The notes: generated by a model not told the origin, from the letters alone. A stretch of DNA of 64,000 bases from Azospirillum sp. B21 (GCF_008364825.1 NZ_VTTO01000006.1:248001-312000), one strand, 5' to 3'; positions 19,089 through 27,654 are shown, counted from the stretch's first letter. Program-made: numbers and translations.

Positions 19089-19288
19089 GCCCCAGTGTCG
19101 CCGACCGCCCCTTCGCCTGTCCATGCGCGACGGGAGGAACCACTCTCACGATGCGGAATACAAGACGGGCGGCGTTTGACCGTCCGGCCTATCCCTTCCA
19201 GCATCCCGCCATCACCGCCATTCAGCGCACCATCATTCGCCAGTCCCGCCCCTCCATGCCGAGGGCCGGGCGGAGGAAGGCTGTCGTC

Positions 19289-20755
19289 ATGCCGTTTCAC
19301 CGCAGCACCAAGATCGTCGCCACGCTGGGTCCCGCCAGTTCGTCGGAAAGCCAGATCACCGCCCTGGCCCAGGCCGGCGTGAACGTCTTCCGCCTGAACG
19401 CCAGCCACGGCACCCAGGCCGAACATGCCGAGCGCTACGCCCGCATCCGCGCCGCCGAGGAGCGGCTGGGCCGGCCGATCGGCGTGCTGCTCGACCTTCA
19501 GGGGCCGAAACTGCGGGTCGGGACCTTCGGCTTCGGGCCGGTGGATCTCGCCATCGGCGACCGTTTCCGCCTGGATCTCGACCGCCGGCCGGGCGACAGC
19601 CGCCGCGTCTGCCTGCCCCATGCCGAGGTGTTCGCCAGCCTGGAGCCGGGGTTGGACCTGCTGCTGAACGACGGGCGCATCCGGCTGCGCGTTCTCGACT
19701 GCGGCCCCGATTTCGCGGAGACGGAGGTGGTGGCCGGCGGGACCCTGTCCGACCGCAAGGGCGTCAATGTGCCGGGTGCCGCGCTGGCGCTCAGCGCGTT
19801 GTCGGAGAAGGACCGCAGCGACCTCGCCTTCGGTCTGGAGCTGGGGGTGGACTGGATCGGCCTCAGCTTCGTCCAGCGGCCGGAGGACATTCTGGAGGCG
19901 CGCGAGCTGATCGGCGGGCGCGCCCATGTGATGACCAAGATCGAGAAACCGGCGGCCCTGCCGACGCTCGACCGCATCATCGAGCTGTCCGACGCGGTGA
20001 TGGTGGCGCGCGGCGACCTGGGCGTGGAACTGCCGCCGGAAGACGTGCCGGGCCTGCAGAAGCAGATGATCCGCCTCAGCCGCGCCATGGGCAAGCCGGT
20101 GATCGTCGCCACCCAGATGCTGGAATCCATGGTGTCGGAGCCGACCCCGACCCGCGCCGAGGCGTCGGACGTCGCCAACGCCGTCTATGACGGGGCCGAC
20201 GCGGTGATGCTGTCCGCCGAATCGGCCTCCGGCCGCTATCCGGTGGAGGCGGTGGCGATGATGGAGCGCATCGTCCGCCGCGTAGAGGGCGACCCGCTCT
20301 ACCGCCGCATCATGGACGCCGACCACCCCAACCCGGAGGCGACCGCACCCGACGCGCTGACCGCCGCCGCCCGCCAGGTGGCCGAGACCATCAGCGCCGC
20401 CGCCATCGTCACCTACACCACCACTGGGTCGACCACGCTCCGCGCCTCCCGCGAACGGCCCGGCGTGCCGATCCTCGGCCTCAGCGCGCAGCATGCAACG
20501 GCGCGGCGGCTGTCGCTGGCCTGGGGCGTCCATGCGGTGCTGACCGACGACGTGGCGAATTTTACGGAGATGGTCGGCCGCGCGCTGACCGCCGCGGCGG
20601 ATGCCGGGATCGGCCGGCCGGGCCAGTCGCTGGTGGTGACCGCGGGCGTTCCGTTCGGGACGCCGGGCAAGACCAATGCCCTGCGGGTGGTGACCATCGA
20701 CGGGGAGGATGCGCCAAGGATGGAAGAGGCGCAGAGGGAGGTGGTGGTGGCGTGA
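19289..20755 (+). CDS. pyk: pyruvate kinase
   Basis: 488 residues, full length. Converts PEP and ADP to pyruvate and ATP. Landmarks: STKIVATLGPAS at the start, VFRLNASHG, LLDLQGPKLRVG, the catalytic Lys in VMTKIEKPAA, MVARGDLGVELP, VATQMLESM, and PTRAEASDVANAVYDGADAVMLSAESASGRYPVEAV. C-terminal allosteric domain from ~residue 350. The ATG at 19289 has GGAGGAAGG at a good distance, so it is preferred over in-frame upstream ATGs. Pyruvate kinase genes often accompany gcl/glycerate pathways, and here it is in the same region as gcl and the PPDK-like gene. Confidence 0.96.
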   Translation: MPFHRSTKIVATLGPASSSESQITALAQAGVNVFRLNASHGTQAEHAERYARIRAAEERLGRPIGVLLDLQGPKLRVGTFGFGPVDLAIGDRFRLDLDRRPGDSRRVCLPHAEVFASLEPGLDLLLNDGRIRLRVLDCGPDFAETEVVAGGTLSDRKGVNVPGAALALSALSEKDRSDLAFGLELGVDWIGLSFVQRPEDILEARELIGGRAHVMTKIEKPAALPTLDRIIELSDAVMVARGDLGVELPPEDVPGLQKQMIRLSRAMGKPVIVATQMLESMVSEPTPTRAEASDVANAVYDGADAVMLSAESASGRYPVEAVAMMERIVRRVEGDPLYRRIMDADHPNPEATAPDALTAAARQVAETISAAAIVTYTTTGSTTLRASRERPGVPILGLSAQHATARRLSLAWGVHAVLTDDVANFTEMVGRALTAAADAGIGRPGQSLVVTAGVPFGTPGKTNALRVVTIDGEDAPRMEEAQREVVVA

Positions 20756-20764
20756 TAATCGGTG

Positions 20765-20945
20765 GAGTTAGACCCCCACCTATCCTCCCCCGCTCTCAGC
20801 GGACCTACGGTCCGCCTGCCGCGTCAGCACAAAGCACAGCTTTGTGCGAGAGCTGGGCGGGGGAGGGACTGCCGCCGCACGTCGACAAAGCTCCAATCCC
20901 CTCCCCCGCCCAGCGGGGGAGGGTCAGGGTGGGGGCAATCAGCGA
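20765..20945. repeat. GC-rich intergenic repeat between pyk and the GntR gene
   Basis: CCTCCCCCGC and GCGGGGGAGG blocks occur several times in inverted order around a 60-base spacer. Same family style as the repeats at 178-292 and 5283-5395. It fills the gap between convergent genes and contains no convincing ORF. Confidence 0.6.
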
Positions 20946-20958
20946 GGACCTACCCCCC

Positions 20959-21648
20959 TCACTCCAGAAAATCGCAGTGCTTCTGCACATGCGCGGCCAG
21001 ACCCATGGTGTGCTCGCGCACCAGCCGTTCGGCCAGATCCGCGTTGCGCTCCTCCAGGGCCTTGATGATGGCGCGGTGATCGTGGATCGAGCGTTCGGCC
21101 CGGTCCTCCTGGCCGATGGTCAGCTTGCGGATCGCCCGCATGTGGATGAACAGGTTATCGGTGACATCCTGGATCAGCTTCGACCCGCTCAGCTGGATGA
21201 TGCTCTTGTGGAAGGCGATGTTGGCGTCGGAATACTCGCTGACATGATCCTTCGGGCTGCGCTGCTCGAAGCTGCCGAACAGGTCCCACAGCTTGTGGAT
21301 CTCCGCCGCCGGGGCGTGTTCGGCAGCCATGCGGGCGGCCATGCTCTCCAGCGCCGCCCAGACCTGGATCATCTCGATGATCTCGGTCTTGGTCTTGCGC
21401 ACCACGAAGATGCCGCGGCGCGGCTGCAGGCGGATGAAGCCTTCCTGCTCCAGCAGGGTCAGCGCCTCGCGGATCGGGGTGCGGCTGACACCGAGCTTGT
21501 CACTGAGCTGCCGTTCGTCCAGCCGGATCTCGCGGTCGTGGTCGTAGATGTCCATCTCCGTGATCGCCTGCTTCAGCGCGTGATAGACCTGACTGCGGAA
21601 GGTCGTTCCGGTGTCGAGGGGCTGAACGTTGAGAGCGGGAACGGTCAT
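20959..21648 (-). CDS. GntR-family regulator, FCD (FadR) subfamily
   Basis: 229 residues. Residues ~10-75 are the winged HTH (RQLSDKLGVSRTPIREALTLLEQEGFIRLQPRRGIFV). Residues ~90-215 are the all-helical FCD effector domain, with its metal-ligand pattern in YSDANIAFHKSI, IHDHRAII and REHTMGLAAH. FCD regulators respond to small organic acids and bind short palindromes of TNGT-n-ACNA type. TGGTATACCA-like sites occur upstream of this gene and of seven other units in the window, so it is the best candidate for their common repressor or activator. Good ribosome site (AAGGA). Confidence 0.92.
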   Translation of the reverse strand: MTVPALNVQPLDTGTTFRSQVYHALKQAITEMDIYDHDREIRLDERQLSDKLGVSRTPIREALTLLEQEGFIRLQPRRGIFVVRKTKTEIIEMIQVWAALESMAARMAAEHAPAAEIHKLWDLFGSFEQRSPKDHVSEYSDANIAFHKSIIQLSGSKLIQDVTDNLFIHMRAIRKLTIGQEDRAERSIHDHRAIIKALEERNADLAERLVREHTMGLAAHVQKHCDFLE

Positions 21649-21745
21649 GAAATGGATGTCCTTATGTCTCGGCGGCTATTGCGGCGCGCCCGGTCAGGCT
21701 CCGGCTGATCAGGCGCGGGCTCTGGTCCTTCGGTCTTTTCGTATC

Positions 21746-21760
21746 CTACATACCAGATGC
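21746..21760. promoter_or_regulatory. half-conserved operator upstream of the GntR gene
   Basis: CTACATACCAGATGC matches the right half and flank of the site at 13024 (TATACCAGATGC). It lies about 100 bases upstream of the GntR start codon, consistent with autoregulation. Confidence 0.45.
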
Positions 21761-21810
21761 TTGCAAGGCGCTGAAATGTCCAGAGGGGCACGGCGGAAGT
21801 CCACCTGATT

Positions 21811-22452
21811 TCAACCCGGGCGCGACGGCGCGGTTCTGCCCGCCGCTGCCGCAAGCAGCGGCCCCAGCGCTTGCGGATCGCGCATCGCCAACCCCATCAC
21901 CGCCACCCCGGCCGCACCGGCGGCAAGGCAATCCGCCACTGCCTCCGCCCCGTCGATTCCCCCCAGCGCGACCACGGGCAGTCCCCGCTCCGCCCATCGC
22001 TGCAACCCGGAGGTGCCCAGGCACGGCCCATAGCCCGGTTTGCTGGCGGACGGGAAGATCGGCGACAGGGTGAGGTAATCGACCTGACCGCGCACCCGTT
22101 CGACCAGATCGGCGCCGTCCGAGTCGTGACCTGACAGCCCAATCAATGCCAGCGGTCCCAGCAGGGCCCGCGCCGCCGCCGGATCGGAGCCTGCCGGCAG
22201 ATGAACCCCGTCCACCCCCGCTTCCGCCGCCAGCGCCGGGTCCCCGTGCAGGGTGATCCTCGCCCCCCAGGGCCGGGCGCGCCCAAGCAGCGCACGGGCC
22301 AAAACCAGACGGTCCACATCGGCCAAGTCCTTGTCGCGCAAGGACAGCCAGCGCACGCCCGACGCGAAGAGCCGATCAGCCAGTTCCGGCAGCGGCAGGG
22401 ACGAGAGGTGCCGATCGGTGATCACCAGCAGCGGCGGCACGGGCAAGATCAT
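21811..22452 (-). CDS. thiE: thiamine phosphate synthase (ThiE/TenI family)
   Basis: 213 residues, a single TIM barrel. Family markers in order: PPLLVITDRHL, WLSLRDKDL, ITLHGDPALAAEAGVDGVHLPAG, LIGLSGHD, VDYLTLSPIFPSASKPGYGPCLG and PVVALGGIDGAEAV. ThiE joins HMP-PP and thiazole phosphate. The SPIFPSASKPG loop resembles TenI-like and stand-alone ThiE variants, so full catalytic activity is likely but unproven. Start at 22452 with GGAGG nine bases away. It does not appear to belong functionally with the neighbouring transport genes. Confidence 0.85.
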   Translation of the reverse strand: MILPVPPLLVITDRHLSSLPLPELADRLFASGVRWLSLRDKDLADVDRLVLARALLGRARPWGARITLHGDPALAAEAGVDGVHLPAGSDPAAARALLGPLALIGLSGHDSDGADLVERVRGQVDYLTLSPIFPSASKPGYGPCLGTSGLQRWAERGLPVVALGGIDGAEAVADCLAAGAAGVAVMGLAMRDPQALGPLLAAAAGRTAPSRPG

Positions 22453-22650
22453 AGGTCCAATCCCCTCCAATTCGGTCGAGCATGATCACAGGGCGTAGCC
22501 CTTCGGCCATATACTGGATCCAAACCTTTCCAATGCGCGGAAATTCAACGGAATTGGTTGGACAAAAAGCGGATCGCCGCAGCGCGACAAAATGCTTTGT
22601 ATTGACACTGTTCGTTAAACTGATGATCGTTAAGGCGGGCATGGGGCATT

Positions 22651-22660
22651 TGGCATGCCA
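22651..22660. promoter_or_regulatory. operator-like palindrome upstream of the second OxlT-like gene
   Basis: TGGCATGCCA is a perfect palindrome differing from TGGTATACCA at two symmetric positions, 143 bases before the start codon at 22803. The rest of the 350-base gap 22453-22802 shows no gene. Confidence 0.5.
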
Positions 22661-22802
22661 GCAACCATAAGTTGGTCCAGAACCGCCCCGTCCCATGGCC
22701 TTTTTCCGGACCAGACACCAAAAGCGAACGGCAAAGCCACGAAAAAGCGAAAGGTCCGGACGTCCGAACAGAACTTGTCGGGTGGAAACGGGGAGGAAGG
22801 AC

Positions 22803-24110
22803 ATGGTGCGTGAGACGCACGGCAACACCGCTCAGGTCGCACCCTGGGGCGGGCGCTGGATGCAGTTGGCCATCGGCATCGTCTGCATGTCGATGATCGC
22901 CAACCTGCAATATGGCTGGACCCTGTTCGTCGAGCCGATCGACGACAAGCATGGCTGGGGTCGCACCGCGATCCAGGTGGCCTTCACCATCTTCATCGTC
23001 ACCGAAACTTGGCTGGTGCCGGTGGAGGGGTGGTTCGTCGACAAATTCGGCCCGCGCATCGTCGTGCTGGTCGGCGGCGTGCTGTGCGCCCTGTCCTGGG
23101 CGCTGAACGCCGTGGCGGATTCGCTGACGCTGCTCTACCTCGCCGCGGTGATCGGCGGCATCGGCGCCGGCGGCGTCTATGGCACCTGCGTCGGCAACGC
23201 GTTGAAGTGGTTCCCCGACCGCCGCGGTCTCGCCGCCGGCCTGACCGCCGCCGGCTTCGGCGCCGGTTCCGCCCTGACCGTCGTCCCGATCGCCACCATG
23301 ATCGAGACCTCCGGCTTCGAGCAGACCTTCATGGTCTTCGGGCTGGGCCAGGGGCTGGTGATCCTGGTGCTGGCCTGGTTCCTGGCCGACCCGCCGAAGA
23401 TGGGCTACGGCCGCTCCACTGCGACCGCCGCAGCCGAGCGCCGCCACTTCACCCCGCAGGAGATGCTGCGCACCCCCGTCTTCTGGATCATGTACGCCAT
23501 GTTCACCATGGTCGCCGCCGGTGGGCTGATGGTGACGGCGCAGCTCGGCCCCATCGCCGCCGACATGGGTCTGGTCGACGCGCCGGTCAGCATCCTGGGC
23601 CTGACCCTGCCGGCGCTGACCTTCGCCCTGTCCATCGACCGGGTGATGAACGGCATCACGCGGCCCTTCTTCGGCTGGGTGTCCGACCATATCGGCCGCG
23701 AGAACACCATGTTCATCGCATTCGCCATCGAAGCGGCGGGCGTGATGGCGCTCAGCGCCTATGGCGCCGACCCGCTGGCCTTCGTCATCCTGACCGGTCT
23801 CGTCTTCTTCGCCTGGGGCGAGATCTTCAGCCTGTTCCCAGCCTGCTGCGGCGACACCTTCGGCTCGCGCTTCGCCGCCACCAATGCCGGCCTTCTCTAC
23901 ACCGCCAAGGGCACGGCGGCCCTGCTGGTCCCTATCGGCAACCTGATGGTCGAGGCGACCGGCAGCTGGCAGACCGTGTTCTACAGCGTCGCCATCGTCA
24001 ACGCGCTGGCCGCCTTCCTCGCCCTGTTCGTCCTGAAGCCGCGGCGCGCCCGCTACATCGCCGCCGCCACCGGCACGGCACCGCGCCTGACCACCCGACT
24101 GGCCGACTGA
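22803..24110 (+). CDS. OxlT-like oxalate/formate antiporter (MFS, OFA family), paralogue
   Basis: 435 residues with 12 helices. It aligns without gaps over long stretches to the protein at 11497-12801 (for example the segment around SMIANLQYGWTLFV and the one around LKWFPDRRGLAAGLTAA), so the two arose by duplication. It keeps the Arg in NGITRPFFGW and the Lys in LLYTAKGTAA used for dicarboxylate binding in OxlT. The central loop (residues ~205-225) and the C-terminal tail differ between copies. Ribosome site GGGAGGAAGG. An in-frame upstream extension to 22695 is rejected for lack of similarity. Confidence 0.88.
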   Translation: MVRETHGNTAQVAPWGGRWMQLAIGIVCMSMIANLQYGWTLFVEPIDDKHGWGRTAIQVAFTIFIVTETWLVPVEGWFVDKFGPRIVVLVGGVLCALSWALNAVADSLTLLYLAAVIGGIGAGGVYGTCVGNALKWFPDRRGLAAGLTAAGFGAGSALTVVPIATMIETSGFEQTFMVFGLGQGLVILVLAWFLADPPKMGYGRSTATAAAERRHFTPQEMLRTPVFWIMYAMFTMVAAGGLMVTAQLGPIAADMGLVDAPVSILGLTLPALTFALSIDRVMNGITRPFFGWVSDHIGRENTMFIAFAIEAAGVMALSAYGADPLAFVILTGLVFFAWGEIFSLFPACCGDTFGSRFAATNAGLLYTAKGTAALLVPIGNLMVEATGSWQTVFYSVAIVNALAAFLALFVLKPRRARYIAAATGTAPRLTTRLAD

Positions 24111-24231
24111 TCGGCGCCAAGAGAACGCCGAAGGGAACGCGCCTGCCCCCGGCGGGCGCGTCCCTTCCGGCATTTCAACGGTTTGCGTGCTACGCTCGAC
24201 GGTTAGGCTCGAACGATGAATGAGGAATGTG

Positions 24232-24531
24232 ATGAGCACGCGCCCACAGGCCGTTTCGGTGACGCATGTCGAAGGCGAACGCACCCGTGTTACCGAATGG
24301 CGTCTGGTGCCCGGGGCCGAGACCGGAGCTCATGTTCACGGCTATGACTACGTGATCGTGCCGATCACCTCTGGTGCTTTCACCATCGTGGATCCGGACG
24401 GATCGGAGCGGCAGTTCCCCTTGGAACCGGGACGGTCCTACTTCCGCAAGGCCGGCGTCAGCCACAACGTCATCAACAACGGCGCCACGGACATTGTGTT
24501 CATCGAGGTCGAACTGCTCCAGGAAGGCTGA
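24232..24531 (+). CDS. cupin-domain protein
   Basis: 99 residues forming a single cupin. Motif 1 is GAETGAHVHGYDYVIVPITSG, with the HxH metal ligands; motif 2 is YFRKAGVSHNVINNG with the second His. Small single cupins of this type bind a metal and act as isomerases, dioxygenases or sensors; the substrate is not evident. Start at 24232, AGGA upstream. It is the last chromosomal gene before the integrated elements. Confidence 0.85.
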   Translation: MSTRPQAVSVTHVEGERTRVTEWRLVPGAETGAHVHGYDYVIVPITSGAFTIVDPDGSERQFPLEPGRSYFRKAGVSHNVINNGATDIVFIEVELLQEG

Positions 24532-24681
24532 AGCCGGCAGGTGGCTGTCGCGGACGTACAGTCTGCGACGCTGCTACGGCTATTCGGTAATGGTCAGGCA
24601 TCCGACGGCACAGACAAGTTCTTCTCGGCCTCGGACCGCCTTCAATTTCCTGGCAGGCGGGGCGCCATTGGACCGATCAGT

Positions 24682-24722
24682 CCAAAAACGAAAAACCCCA
24701 CAGCAGATTTCTCCGGTGGGGC
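24682..24722 (-). terminator. terminator probably belonging to the displaced tRNA-Ser
   Basis: CCCCAC...GTGGGG arms, followed in the minus direction by GTTTTTCGTTTTT. No minus-strand protein gene ends here. Before insertion of the elements, the tRNA-Ser 3' end would have been about 170 bases upstream, so this was probably its terminator (inference). Apart from this hairpin, 24532-24876 holds nothing convincing. Confidence 0.6.
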
Positions 24723-24876
24723 TCTTGCGGTCCCGGCCTGGAGTTCGGGACCGCACAATGGACCGAACTCCACGGCAACTTCGAAATGGCCCGCGCATCA
24801 CCCTTGACGGTGGAGGCCGCGGATCAATTTGCCGAAATGAATATGGGCATAGAGCTGACTCAGCTTGTGATTCAAC

Positions 24877-24908
24877 GCTCTAGCGAAAACTGATGGCGGA
24901 GGGGATGG
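24877..24908. repeat. attL of element 1 (32-bp direct repeat)
   Basis: Identical over 32 bases to 40930-40961. It begins GCTCTAGCGAAAACTGA and ends with TGGCGGAGGGGATGG, which on the minus strand is the last 15 bases of a tRNA-Ser including CCA. Identity stops on both sides. It is the chromosomal junction of the satellite-like element. Confidence 0.9.
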
Positions 24909-25028
24909 AAATAGAAACAGTATCCACCGTCTTCCGCACTTGTCCGCTATCCATCCGTTTTCGCTCAATACATGGACACGTCTTCGTTTGCCCTTGTCCG
25001 TGACTTTCCACCTATACCTTCAATGCTT

Positions 25029-25083
25029 TGTGGGGTAAAACGTGGGGCACGGGAATTCGGTTCCCGGAACCCCGAATGTGGGG
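25029..25083. promoter_or_regulatory. integrase arm-type sites, left end
   Basis: Three direct copies of a (T/C)GTGGGG motif: TGTGGGGTA at 25029, CGTGGGG at 25041 and TGTGGGG at 25077. Matching copies lie near the right end at 40871 and 40883. The arrangement, both element ends and the same orientation, fits arm-binding sites for the integrase. A CGGGAA/TTCCCG hairpin lies between copies two and three. Confidence 0.6.
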
Positions 25084-25110
25084 TTGACCAGTTCGATCAA
25101 GGACAGCCCC

Positions 25111-26337
25111 ATGCCCAAGCGACTCGGCCGGCACCCCGAAAAGGCACTGACCGCCGTCACGGTGAAGACTCGGAAGCCCGGCCGGCATGCGGACGGGAAC
25201 GGCCTGTATCTGGACGTGGACGAGTCTGGCGCCCGGCGCTGGCTGCTGCGCATCACCATCCACGGAAGGCGACGGGACATTGGCCTGGGTTCCGCCTCCC
25301 TGGTAACGCTGGCAGAGGCACGCGACGCGGCGCTGGAGATGCGGCGGGTTGCACGCGCCGGCGGAGACCCGCTTGCCGAGCGCAAGGCCGCCCGTCGGGT
25401 GGTGCCCAGCTTCGCCGAGGCCGCCCGCACCTGCCACGAGGAGCGGAAGGACGGCTGGAAGAACGGGAAGCACGCGGACCAATGGCTCACCACCTTGGAG
25501 ACTTACGCCTTCCCCCAGCTCGGCACGCTGACCGTCGACCGGATCGGAACGCCCGAGGTACGCGACGTGCTGTTGCCGATCTGGCTGGAGAAGCCGGAGA
25601 CCGCCCGCCGGGTGCGCCAGCGGATCGGGATCGTCCTGGATTGGGCAGCCGCCAAGGGCTTCCGGGATGGAGAGAACCCGGTGCGTGGCGTCGCCAAGGG
25701 TCTGCCCAAGCAGAAGGAGGCCGGCGGACACTTCGCCGCCCTGCCCTATGACGACGTGCCGGCCTTCCTGGTCAAGCTGCGCACCTTCGACAAGGCCGGT
25801 CCGGCGGCTCGGCTGGCGATGGAGTTCCTGATCCTGACCGCGGTTCGGTCAGGGGAGATGCGCGGCGCCATGTGGCGGGAGTTCGACCTGGCAGCCGGGC
25901 TATGGACGATCCCAGGCGAGCGGATGAAGGCCGGCAAGCCGCATGTGGTGCCGCTGGCGCCGCGCGCCCTTCAGATCCTGAAGGAAGCCCGTGCGCTGGC
26001 CCGCAAGTCCGACGATCCTGATGCCTTGGTGTTCGAGGGTGCCAAGCCAGGCAAGCCCATGTCGGACATGACACTGACGATGCTGCTGCGCCGGATGGAG
26101 GTGGAGGCCACTGCCCACGGCTTCCGCTCCGCCTTCCGCGACTGGACGGCCGAGACGACGAACACCCCCAGCGACGTGGCGGAGATGGCGCTGGCGCACA
26201 CGATCAAGAACAAGGTGGAGGCTGCCTATCGGCGTGGCGACCTGTTGGAGAAGCGGCGCGTGCTGATGAAGGCATGGGCCAGCTTCTGCATGAGGGAGAC
26301 GGCCAGCACGGCAATGGCAGAGGCTGCTACGGGATGA
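25111..26337 (+). CDS. int: tyrosine integrase (P4/DUF4102 type)
   Basis: 408 residues. N-terminal DUF4102 arm-binding domain (residues ~10-90: ADGNGLYLDVDESGARRWLLRITI, DIGLGSASLVTLAEARDAA), SAM-like core-binding domain (~100-200), and catalytic domain from ~215 with Arg in LTAVRSGEMRGAMW, HGFRSAFRDW (H-x-x-R), the second His in ALAHTIKNKVEAAYRRGD and the nucleophile Tyr in EAAYRR. All catalytic residues are present. This type usually targets tRNA 3' ends, as found here: attL is 200 bases upstream. Start at 25111 (AAGGACAG upstream) rather than 25042. Confidence 0.95.
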   Translation: MPKRLGRHPEKALTAVTVKTRKPGRHADGNGLYLDVDESGARRWLLRITIHGRRRDIGLGSASLVTLAEARDAALEMRRVARAGGDPLAERKAARRVVPSFAEAARTCHEERKDGWKNGKHADQWLTTLETYAFPQLGTLTVDRIGTPEVRDVLLPIWLEKPETARRVRQRIGIVLDWAAAKGFRDGENPVRGVAKGLPKQKEAGGHFAALPYDDVPAFLVKLRTFDKAGPAARLAMEFLILTAVRSGEMRGAMWREFDLAAGLWTIPGERMKAGKPHVVPLAPRALQILKEARALARKSDDPDALVFEGAKPGKPMSDMTLTMLLRRMEVEATAHGFRSAFRDWTAETTNTPSDVAEMALAHTIKNKVEAAYRRGDLLEKRRVLMKAWASFCMRETASTAMAEAATG

Positions 26338-26369
26338 GCTTCCCGCCGATTATCTGAACACAATTATCA

Positions 26370-26401
26370 CCCCGCGAGACAAAAGGTCTTGCCTCGCGGG
26401 G
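26370..26401. terminator. hairpin between int and the HTH antitoxin-like gene
   Basis: CCCCGCGAG and CTCGCGGGG pair around a 14-base loop between two convergent genes. Confidence 0.65.
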
Positions 26402-26410
26402 ATCTTCAGA

Positions 26411-26875
26411 TCAGGCCGCAATCTTGCGTGAAGCCTTGTATTGATCCGGATTGGACCCATCAACTATCAGAGGATCTGTCCGAGCAACACTAACGCTAAG
26501 CTTCGAAATCTTTTCGACGCTTTCCTTCTGCTCAAGCTCAAGCTTCTCGACAGCCAACATGCGAATTATGGTCATCGCATTCTGGTCGATAGGGTTTTCA
26601 CCTCGTTCCCAACGACTAATGGTAAGCGCTTCAACATGCAGAAGGCTTGCCATCTCTTGTTGCGTCATGCCCAACTCGGTACGGAGGAATCTATGTTCCT
26701 GCCCTGTCATGCCAGATGACTCGTACACGATCGAGCGGGCTATCTCACGGTGAAGTCCGGGCAGATTGGGAATGCGGTACACCGTTTTACCAGCCGCATC
26801 GCAGTGGAACTCTATGCCAGCGATCCACACATCATCGAGTCCACATTCTGTGTAGTGATACATCTCGGTGTTCAT
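26411..26875 (-). CDS. Xre-type HTH protein, MqsA/YgiT-like antitoxin candidate
   Basis: 154 residues. The N-terminal half (YHYTECGLDDVWIAGIEFHCD...VYRIPNLPGLHREIAR) is a small sensor-like domain known in front of Xre HTHs that accompany toxins. The C-terminal part, ~residues 62-110, is the HTH (RFLRTELGMTQQEMASLLHVEALTISRWERGENP). Such proteins neutralise a toxin and repress their own operon. It lies 60 bases downstream of 26936-27568 on the same strand. Clearly more AT-rich than the surroundings. Start at 26875, with GAGGGG upstream. Confidence 0.72.
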   Translation of the reverse strand: MNTEMYHYTECGLDDVWIAGIEFHCDAAGKTVYRIPNLPGLHREIARSIVYESSGMTGQEHRFLRTELGMTQQEMASLLHVEALTISRWERGENPIDQNAMTIIRMLAVEKLELEQKESVEKISKLSVSVARTDPLIVDGSNPDQYKASRKIAA

Positions 26876-26935
26876 AGCACCCCTCTTCATTTCTCCGGCA
26901 AGCGGCTCTTGGTTCTTCATTATATCCGCTTGGAT

Positions 26936-27568
26936 TTAGTCGAGAACATCACACACCCTCAGCTCATCTGTGTTGCCAAGTATAACCACAATTCTTAGGC
27001 TCTTATTTATCCAGTTAGGCGTTCGCGTCTCCACTATGTATTTAAAAAACAGCACGGTAGTACAAGACCGACCTTGCTCATATACCTTTCCATGACGAAG
27101 TATGTAATGAAGGTCTCCAATTACGAGATCTTTATCTTTCAATTTCTGCTTAACTTCATCGTCCCAACAGAATGTATAACCTCTTCGAGCAATACCGTTA
27201 ATGCGCGTTGTCGCTAGATCTGGCTCTAGTGGTCTAGGGACCACACTATCAATTGCTCCCATTTGCTGTCCTGCATACCTGCTACAATGATATACGGGTG
27301 GTGAAAAATCTGGATCACCCTTGGCAGAACTTATCACCGTGATAAGTCCAGGTCCACACTTTGTGAGCACGGTCCTATGCATGCGTCCGAATGGCATAGG
27401 CCCATATGCGAGGCCTAAGGTTCGATATAAATACATGAAATATAAAGATTTTCTGCCGACGCGAGCCTTCGTGCCGGTACGCAGTAGCGTCTTCGATTGT
27501 CCCTGAAGGTATCCATAATCGAGTCCAACTTCTTCACGAAGTGCGGCGAGCAGCCTCCGATCCGTCAC
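26936..27568 (-). CDS. unknown protein with DUF4258-like C-terminus (toxin candidate)
   Basis: 210 residues, AT-rich. The last ~75 residues (GYTFCWDDEVKQKLKDKDLVIGDLHYILRHGKVYEQ ... VETRTPNWINKSLRIVVIL) resemble DUF4258 proteins, which commonly form pairs with YgiT/Xre antitoxins such as the next gene. The first ~135 residues (including LRTGTKARVGRKSLYFMYLYRTLGLAYGPMPFGRMHR) match nothing I recognise; DUF4258 proteins are usually only ~90-100 residues, so this would be an N-terminally extended form. Toxin function is inferred from domain resemblance and position only. Confidence 0.55.
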   Translation of the reverse strand: MTDRRLLAALREEVGLDYGYLQGQSKTLLRTGTKARVGRKSLYFMYLYRTLGLAYGPMPFGRMHRTVLTKCGPGLITVISSAKGDPDFSPPVYHCSRYAGQQMGAIDSVVPRPLEPDLATTRINGIARRGYTFCWDDEVKQKLKDKDLVIGDLHYILRHGKVYEQGRSCTTVLFFKYIVETRTPNWINKSLRIVVILGNTDELRVCDVLD

Positions 27569-27654
27569 ATCCGTCGTGCGGAAGTAGAACTGTTGGTCGA
27601 CTCGGGACAGGTCAGAGCTGACTGAATCAGCGGCAGGTACGGCGTAGGCTCGCG

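Noticed and set aside
22483..22670. Short plus-strand frame upstream of the second OxlT-like gene
   Set aside because: It covers the operator-like palindrome at 22651, lacks a ribosome site and has no similarity; treated as promoter region.
24541..24807. 88-codon frame between the cupin gene and attL
   Set aside because: It reads straight through the terminator hairpin at 24682-24722 and has no ribosome site.
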